NCBI RefSeq assembly: GCF_000331775.1
Contig: NZ_CAPJ01000196.1
Span: 1 to 12,057 of the forward strand
DNA: 12,057 bases
Reading direction: 5' to 3'
DNA from: Xanthomonas translucens pv. translucens DSM 18974
Lineage (GTDB): Bacteria; Pseudomonadota; Gammaproteobacteria; Xanthomonadales; Xanthomonadaceae
Part shown: positions 7,171-12,057 of the stretch, in pieces
Numbering within the stretch: the stretch's first letter is position 1
Layout: each line of letters begins with the position of its first letter
Notes under the pieces: model-generated
The model's database searches: none
Seen by the model: the letters and a program-made list of their open reading frames with translations, nothing else
What the model was told of the DNA's origin: nothing
Program-made: the position numbers and the translations under genes

Positions 7171-7309
7171 GGCGGGAACCTGGGCAAGGCGCGTCGCCAG
7201 GCAGGCGCGAAGCGCGGGGGAACCGCGATGATCGGCCTTCGCCGCGCTGCGATCCGTGATGGCGCCCGCAGGGTTTCGTCTGGAAATGGGACGGATACTG
7301 CGGAGCCAG

Positions 7310-7379
7310 TATAGGAGCGGCTTCAGCCGCGACCGGGCGTTACCGGTAACGCCCGGTCGCGGCTGAAGCCGCTCCTACA
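7310..7379. repeat. REP-like inverted pair forming a perfect 66-bp palindrome
   Basis: Two units (7310-7333 plus, 7356-7379 minus) flank a 22-nt centre that is itself self-complementary. Bases 7312-7377 therefore form an uninterrupted perfect palindrome with 33-nt arms and no loop, centred in ACCGGT. The left unit begins TATAG instead of TGTAG, which ends the perfect pairing at 7312. It lies between the phosphatase stop codon (7409-7407) and the oxidoreductase start, so the phosphatase transcript would end in a very strong hairpin. A terminator or mRNA-protecting role is inferred. Confidence 0.9.
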
Positions 7380-7406
7380 GGGGGCACAGCGCGGTGGACA
7401 TCCGCG

Positions 7407-8783
7407 CTAGTCGCCGCCCCCGGCCGTCTGCACCGGCCACGCGCGCATTGTCGGCACCTCGGCCTGCACCTGCTGCGCATCCAGACGCGCCTGCAAGGCC
7501 GGCAATGCCACCGCCAGCGGGCAGCGCAGGCGACCGCCGCAACCCGGCAACGGCCAGCGTCGCTCGCGCAGCGCGGCGCCGTCGAAGCGGTTGTCGCGCA
7601 GCGCCTGCAAGGTCGGCACCACGCTGCGCAGTTGCAGGTAGTCGCGGCCGCCCTGCCGCACCAGCTCCAGCAGCAGCGCGCCGCCCGGCGGATAGGCATC
7701 CGGCTGGTCAGGCACCGCGCCTGGCACGTCGAGCAGGCCGGCCAGATGCGCCAGGTTGGTGTCGTGGCCGAGCAACAGCAGCGCGCGGGTCTGCGCCGGT
7801 GCCAGTGGCGCCACTGCCGGGGTCTGCCCGGCCGCGGCCTGCAGCGTCGCCAGCAGATGCGCGAGCAGGTTGGAGCCACCGGCACGCGCCGCCGGCAGGG
7901 CGCGCTTGCTGTGGTCGAAGGCGGCGTTGTGCAGGCCGATCAGGCGTTGCAGGGCGGTCGCATCGGCGCGGCCCCAGGCCACCTGCGCCAGCGGCAGGCC
8001 CTGCGCGTATTCCAGCATCAGGTTTTCGGCCAGGCTGCCGGCGGTCTTCAGCAGCTTGGCCGCCTGCGCTGGATCGTCCAGGCGTTGCGGATCGTCCAGC
8101 CGCGGCGTGTCCTGGCCCGGCACTTGCGCTGCGCAGGCAGCACCCTGGCAGCCGGACAGGACCCGTTGCAGTGCGCGCAGTCGCGCGCGCGTGGCCGCAT
8201 CCGGATGCAGCGGCGCGGCCAGCGCATCGTCGTCCTTGTCGTCGTTCTTGTCCTCGCCGGCCGCGTAGTGGAACAGCGGATTGTTCTGTGTGGTCGGCAG
8301 TGCCAGGTAGTAGGCATGGCAGCCCGGCTGCAGGCCCTCGCCGAAGGCCGCGGCGCTGGCGTGGTTGCGCGGCGTGCTGTCGGCGATCAGCACCAGCTGC
8401 GCGGCATCGCAGCCAGGTGCCAGCAGACCTTCGCCCAGCCAGCGCTGCCGGTAGCGTGCGCCCAGCGCCTGCATCCCCGCCGTGCCGTGCGCGGTGAGCA
8501 TGCCCGGCGCCACCGGCCATTGCGGCCATGGCTGCGCCGCGTACCTGGCCAGCGCGTGCGGATCCTTGGTCGGCGCGCGCACGCCGTGGCGCATCACCAC
8601 GATGCTCAGGCGCACTTGCGCTGGCGCGTTTGCGCCGGCGTGCGCCGCGTTGCCGTTCGCTACCTGCGCGGCTGCGGCCGCGGCGGGCAAGGCCGTCACC
8701 GCCAGCAGCACCAGCGCCGCCGCGCGCGGCCAACGCCGCGAACCTGCGGCGGCATCGACGCGTGTTGCAATGGAGGCGTACAT
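7407..8783 (-). CDS. Periplasmic histidine acid phosphatase, AppA phytase-like
   Basis: The 458-residue product is a branch-2 histidine phosphatase that hydrolyses phosphomonoesters through a phosphohistidine intermediate. It resembles E. coli AppA (phytase) throughout. A signal peptide (about 1-39, hydrophobic 21-38) sends it to the periplasm. The catalytic RHGVRAPT (65-72) contains the expected nucleophile H66. WPQWPVAPGMLTAHG (86-100), PPGGALLLELVR (365-376) and YLQLRSVVPTLQALRD (382-397) match AppA-type segments. GHDTN (339-343) supplies the proton-donor HD pair. Paired cysteines C125/C155, C211/C217 and C415/C421 suggest disulfides. An acidic stretch GEDKNDDKDDD (176-186) is unusual. The gene starts 10 nt after the TonB-receptor stop codon, and its GAGG ribosome site overlaps that stop, so the two should be cotranscribed. 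Phytate is a reasonable substrate, but glucose-1-phosphatases share the same fold. Confidence 0.92.
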   Translation of the reverse strand: MYASIATRVDAAAGSRRWPRAAALVLLAVTALPAAAAAAQVANGNAAHAGANAPAQVRLSIVVMRHGVRAPTKDPHALARYAAQPWPQWPVAPGMLTAHGTAGMQALGARYRQRWLGEGLLAPGCDAAQLVLIADSTPRNHASAAAFGEGLQPGCHAYYLALPTTQNNPLFHYAAGEDKNDDKDDDALAAPLHPDAATRARLRALQRVLSGCQGAACAAQVPGQDTPRLDDPQRLDDPAQAAKLLKTAGSLAENLMLEYAQGLPLAQVAWGRADATALQRLIGLHNAAFDHSKRALPAARAGGSNLLAHLLATLQAAAGQTPAVAPLAPAQTRALLLLGHDTNLAHLAGLLDVPGAVPDQPDAYPPGGALLLELVRQGGRDYLQLRSVVPTLQALRDNRFDGAALRERRWPLPGCGGRLRCPLAVALPALQARLDAQQVQAEVPTMRAWPVQTAGGGD

Positions 8784-8791
8784 CGCGCCGG

Positions 8792-8795
8792 CCTC
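8792..8795 (-). promoter_or_regulatory. Ribosome binding site overlapping the receptor stop codon
   Basis: GAGG on the minus strand lies 8 nt before the phosphatase ATG at 8783. Its GA is shared with the TGA stop of the TonB receptor (8796-8794). This fixes the phosphatase start and suggests translational coupling of the two genes. Confidence 0.6.
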
Positions 8796-11301
8796 AGAAC
8801 TTCAACGACAGGTCGAGGAACACGCCGCGTCCGGCCAGGCCGAAGTACAGCGGCTGGTTGTCGGAGGAGCGCGCGCCGGCATAGCCGATCAAGGCGTGCC
8901 GATCGAGCAGGTTGTTGACGTCCATGCTGATCGAATACCCCTTCAGGCCGTAGGGGCCCTGCGTGCTGCGATAACCCAGCGCCGCATCCAGGCTGGCGTA
9001 GCCGCCCAGGCGCTGGTCGTTGCCGAACACGGTGGCGCCGCTGGCGTCGGTGCTGTTGTCCACGCCGTACTGCGCGCCGACCACTTTTTCCATCAACGAG
9101 CCGAAGTAGCCGCTGCCGCTGTTGTAGAGCAGGCCCAATGCGCCGGTCACGCGCGGGGTGCCGGCGACTTGGGTGCTGCTGTGCTTGTAGGTGGCCTCGT
9201 TGTAGCTGGCGTTGGCGTACAGGCTCAGCGTCGGCGTGAGCGCATAGGTGGCTTCGGCCTCGGCACCGCGGTACACCGCGCCGCCGCCGTTGACGTAGGC
9301 GCTCTCGGTGCCGCTGTCGGTGGCGATCAGGGTCTGGCTGATGTAGTTGCTGAAGTCGATGTAGTAGACGTCGGCGCCGAAGGTCAGGCCGCGCGCGGCG
9401 TAGCTGGTGCCGAGCTGGTAGTTGCTGGTCAGCTCCGGCTGCAGGCCACGCGCGCCGTTGAGTTCGATCACGTCGATCGGCGGCGCCAGGAAGCCGCGCG
9501 CGGCCTGCAGGTAGCCGCTCCAGTGCTCGCTGAAGGCGTCGTGCAGGCTCAGCGACGGCAGCGTCGCGTCGTAGCTGGCGCTGCTGTAGGCCGGCGCCGG
9601 CGGCGTGCTCTTGTTGAGCTGCGCGTCGAGCTGGCGCTCGACCCGCGAATAGCGCACGCCGGGGCTTAGGGTCAGCGTGTCGCTCAGCTTCCAGTCGTAC
9701 TGCACGTAGGGCTGCAGGGTGTCGGTGCGGTCGTGCAGCTGGTAGTTGTACAGATAGCCGTACTTGGTGCCGCTGGCCGCGCCGGTGCTCATGTCCACCG
9801 GCAGCTGGTTGCGTTCGTCCAGACTGCGTTCCACCCACACGCCGGTCTGCAACTGGCCCGGGCCCAGCTCGCGCGCCAGGCGCAGCACGTCGCCGAAGGC
9901 GTGGAAATCGTTGTCCGACAGCTTGCCGGGCACGTCCTTGGCCGCCTTGGACAGCTTCTTGCCGGTGCCGGAGTAGAAGGTCACGCCGTTGTCGGCGGCG
10001 CTCTCGCTGGTGGGGATGCTGCTCTTGGCGGCGGTGTGGTCGAAGCTGTTGTAGTAGACCTTGTTGTCCAGCTCCCAGTCGCCCAGGCGCGTACTCAGGC
10101 CCAGATAGCTGAAGCTGGAGTAGTACGCGGCGCTGTTGTAGCCGGTGTCGTTCTGCAGGGTCGGATCGTTGCCCAGGCCGTAGCGCCAGCCGTGCTGTGC
10201 GATCTGCGCGCGGGTAGCGCCCTGCACGGTGTTCTGGTGCTCCTGGTTGTAGCTGCTGACGAAGCTCAGCGTGGTCGCCTCGCCCAGCTCGGTGACGGTC
10301 TTGACGAAGGCGTGCTCGCGGCGGTCGTCGGTGCCGTGCAGGTAGGTGTCGCTGGCTTCCTTGGACAGGTCGGCGAACACGCGGGTGTTGCCGATGTGCT
10401 CGTCGGCGCTGACGCCGGTGGACCAGGTGTCCCAGCTGCCACCGGTGACGTAGGCGGTGACCCCGTCCACCGTGCTGGGGTTGCGCGTGCGCAGCGCCAG
10501 CGTGCCGCCGAAGGTGGCGTTGCCGATGGTGGCGCCGCCGCCGGGACCGCGATCGATCTCGGCCTGGCCGAGCACGTGGTTGTTGAAGTACGCCGAGGTG
10601 GTGTGGTGCAGGTCGCTGGCATCGCCGAACGGGATGCCGTCGAAGGTGATGTTGAACTGGCCGTCCTGGAAGCCGCGGATGCTGATGCCTTCGTTCTTGC
10701 CAAGGCCGGGGCCTTCCGGCGAGGTGGTGACCACGCTCGGCGCGTACTTGATGATGTCGTCGTAGTTCGCGTTCAGGCGCAGGCCGTCGCGGATGAAGCG
10801 TTCGTCGATCACCGAGGTCGGTTGGCTCGCTTCCAGCGGCGCGGCGCTGGGCGCCAGCGTATCGACGCTGTTGGCGGTGACATTGATCGGCGCCAGTTCG
10901 CGCGGGCCGTCGTCGCGCTCGCCCGTATCGGCGGCGGGCGTGGCCGTGGCGTGCGGCGCACGCGGAGCGGCGGCACTGCGTTGCGCCGGAGCGGCACCGC
11001 GCACGATGCTGAACGTGCTCGGGGTCGGCATGCGGTAGTCCAGGCCGGTGCCGGCCAGCAATTTTTGCAGCTGCTGCGCCGGCGCCAATCCGGCCGGCGC
11101 GCCGTTGCTGCGTTGCCCGGACGCCAGCGCCGGGTCGTACATCAGTTGCAGGCCACTGTTGCGGGCGAACAGCTCCAGCGCCTGATCCAGCGGCATCGGC
11201 GCGATCGCCGGCGCGGTGGCGGCGACGGGGGCCGACCAGGCCGGCAGCGAAGCAGTGCTGCCGAGCAGCAGGGCGATGGAAACGACGAGCGTGTTGCGCA
11301 T
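8794..11301 (-). CDS. TonB-dependent outer-membrane receptor with STN signalling domain
   Basis: The 835-residue product is a TonB-dependent transducer. Such proteins import a scarce ligand across the outer membrane and signal its presence inward through FecR to an ECF sigma factor. After a signal peptide (MRNTLVVSIALLLG..., cleavage near AWSA, 21-24) comes the STN domain (about 36-101, PLDQALELFARNSGLQLMYD). A linker and a probable TonB box follow (PINVTAN, 138-144). The plug is at about 150-275, with ISIRGFQDGQFNITFDGIPF (206-225) and GPGGGATIGNATFGG (252-266). The beta barrel runs to the terminal phenylalanine (GVFLDLSLKF) expected of outer-membrane proteins. ATG at 11301 is preferred because the signal peptide then starts normally. 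The frame is open to an ATG at 11343, which would add 14 residues with codon use unlike the gene, and neither start has a clear ribosome site. FecR lies upstream and the phosphatase downstream. The ligand is unknown, and phytate or an iron complex is inferred only from context. Confidence 0.93.
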   Translation of the reverse strand: MRNTLVVSIALLLGSTASLPAWSAPVAATAPAIAPMPLDQALELFARNSGLQLMYDPALASGQRSNGAPAGLAPAQQLQKLLAGTGLDYRMPTPSTFSIVRGAAPAQRSAAAPRAPHATATPAADTGERDDGPRELAPINVTANSVDTLAPSAAPLEASQPTSVIDERFIRDGLRLNANYDDIIKYAPSVVTTSPEGPGLGKNEGISIRGFQDGQFNITFDGIPFGDASDLHHTTSAYFNNHVLGQAEIDRGPGGGATIGNATFGGTLALRTRNPSTVDGVTAYVTGGSWDTWSTGVSADEHIGNTRVFADLSKEASDTYLHGTDDRREHAFVKTVTELGEATTLSFVSSYNQEHQNTVQGATRAQIAQHGWRYGLGNDPTLQNDTGYNSAAYYSSFSYLGLSTRLGDWELDNKVYYNSFDHTAAKSSIPTSESAADNGVTFYSGTGKKLSKAAKDVPGKLSDNDFHAFGDVLRLARELGPGQLQTGVWVERSLDERNQLPVDMSTGAASGTKYGYLYNYQLHDRTDTLQPYVQYDWKLSDTLTLSPGVRYSRVERQLDAQLNKSTPPAPAYSSASYDATLPSLSLHDAFSEHWSGYLQAARGFLAPPIDVIELNGARGLQPELTSNYQLGTSYAARGLTFGADVYYIDFSNYISQTLIATDSGTESAYVNGGGAVYRGAEAEATYALTPTLSLYANASYNEATYKHSSTQVAGTPRVTGALGLLYNSGSGYFGSLMEKVVGAQYGVDNSTDASGATVFGNDQRLGGYASLDAALGYRSTQGPYGLKGYSISMDVNNLLDRHALIGYAGARSSDNQPLYFGLAGRGVFLDLSLKF

Positions 11302-11418
11302 GGGACGTGCTACCGGAGGGGAGAGGAAGGCGGCCGTGCGCATCCAGCGCGACGGCCATGCCTACCTAGGAGTGCCGCACAGCGCCGCGCGGCTACCGGT
11401 AGTTGCATGAATTTTTTC

Positions 11419-12057
11419 TTACATCGGCGCCGGCGCGCTGCGGATCGTCACCGCGTGGGCGTCGCGGTGCACCTGCACGTTCGGCAGGCTGCGCAGATAG
11501 GCGACGAAGGCGTCCGGATCGCGCAGGTGGAACACGCCGCTGATCCGCCGCGCGGCCAGCGCCGGGTCGGCGATGCGCAGCGGCTGCGTGGTGTAGGCGT
11601 TGAACAGCCGCGCCACCTCGCCCACGCTGCGGTCGTGCACGCCGATCTGCGCCGGCAACCAGGCGGTGGCGCCGGCGATGTCGGCATGCGCGTCCAGTCC
11701 CAGCAACTGGCCGCGCGCATCCAGCCGCGCCTGCTGGCCGCCGCCCAGGTCCGCCAGCTGCGCGCCCTCGCTGGGCAAGGCGTTGCGCCGCCACCACGGA
11801 TGCGCGCCGCGTAGCACGTGCACGCGTCCCTGCAGCACGGTGACGCGGGTGGCGCCGTCGTGGTGGTCGACGCCGAACACGGTGCCGATGTCGCGCAGCA
11901 CCAGCGTGCCGACGCTGACACGCAGCGGCCGCGCCGGATCGCGGCCGAGGTCGAACAGCGCCTTGCCGCGCAGCAGTGCGATGTCGCGGCGCTGCGCACC
12001 GTAGCGCACGGCGATGGCGCTGCCGCGGTCCAGGCGCACCACGCTGCCGTCGGCCAG
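11419..12057 (-). CDS. FecR-family sigma-factor regulator (partial, N-terminus outside window)
   Basis: The frame is open from the window edge to a TAA at 11421-11419 and gives 212 residues of a FecR-type inner-membrane anti-sigma or sigma-activating protein. The visible part starts LADGSVVRLDRGSAIAVRY, the characteristic FecR domain opening. It continues with LLRGKALFDLGRDPARPLRV and GTLVLRDIGTVFGVD, all standard FecR segments. The C-terminal part (FNAYTTQPLRIADP, then ISGVFHLRDPDAFVAYL) is the periplasmic domain that contacts the STN domain of the partner receptor. An internal GTG at 12042 should not be taken as the start, because the conserved FecR sequence continues upstream of it. The N-terminal cytoplasmic sigma-binding region and membrane segment lie beyond the window. 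It precedes the TonB-dependent receptor in the same direction by 117 bases (75 if the longer receptor start is used). Confidence 0.9.
   Translation of the reverse strand: MADGSVVRLDRGSAIAVRYGAQRRDIALLRGKALFDLGRDPARPLRVSVGTLVLRDIGTVFGVDHHDGATRVTVLQGRVHVLRGAHPWWRRNALPSEGAQLADLGGGQQARLDARGQLLGLDAHADIAGATAWLPAQIGVHDRSVGEVARLFNAYTTQPLRIADPALAARRISGVFHLRDPDAFVAYLRSLPNVQVHRDAHAVTIRSAPAPM

Noticed and set aside
7281..7288. GGAAAT on the plus strand, resembling a FecI-type -35 element
   Set aside because: No plus-strand gene follows it, the only structure downstream being the palindrome, so a chance match is more likely.
8696..11359. 887-codon open frame on the minus strand overlapping the TonB receptor
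   Set aside because: It is a shifted-frame shadow of the receptor gene, with arginine- and glutamine-rich low-complexity translation and no recognisable domain, whereas the other frame gives a full receptor.
11381..11402. Small palindromes after the FecR gene considered as a terminator
   Set aside because: The hairpins are short, there is no following T-run on the minus strand, and the receptor gene follows in the same direction.
9733..11814. 693-codon open frame on the plus strand
   Set aside because: It runs antisense to the receptor and FecR genes. The translation is valine-, alanine- and glycine-rich without domains, as expected from the reverse complement of GC-rich genes.

Overview
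The window is GC-rich proteobacterial DNA, most probably from a xanthomonad (Xanthomonas or a close relative). The evidence is the repeated GTAG-headed palindrome with stem GCGGCT/AGCCGC between genes, a GGGACTC heptamer run, a FecR/TonB-receptor locus and an XAC2610-like secreted protein. The genus is an inference from pattern recognition, not from a search.

Layout. Positions 1-89 hold the last codons of an unidentified + strand gene. Positions 90-334 are a repeat-rich spacer between convergent genes. A secreted protein with a DxNxDG calcium-loop motif lies on the minus strand (335-1486). It is divergent from an AarF/UbiB-type atypical kinase on the plus strand (1652-3343, TTG start). After a short convergent spacer come four complete minus-strand genes and one partial one, in upstream-to-downstream order: a FecR-like anti-sigma/sigma regulator cut by the window edge (11419-12057), a TonB-dependent receptor with an N-terminal STN signalling domain (8794-11301), a periplasmic histidine acid phosphatase of the AppA phytase type (7407-8783), a zinc-independent quinone-oxidoreductase-like MDR enzyme (6139-7170) and a large MscS-type mechanosensitive channel (3559-6006).

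How the genes may work together. FecR plus an STN-bearing receptor is the usual cell-surface signalling arrangement, and an ECF sigma factor is expected just beyond base 12057. The receptor stop codon overlaps the ribosome binding site of the phosphatase, so these two are very probably one operon. I infer a regulated system that imports a ligand (possibly phytate, ferric phytate or another phosphorylated compound) and hydrolyses phosphate esters in the periplasm. The kinase, channel, oxidoreductase and DxNxDG protein look like independent units.

The most notable non-coding structure is a set of nine REP-like units. They form three inverted pairs and three single copies, all next to gene 3' ends, and include a perfect 66-bp palindrome at 7312-7377. 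No RNA gene, insertion sequence, transposase or CRISPR array was seen, and no gap between genes exceeds 300 bases.
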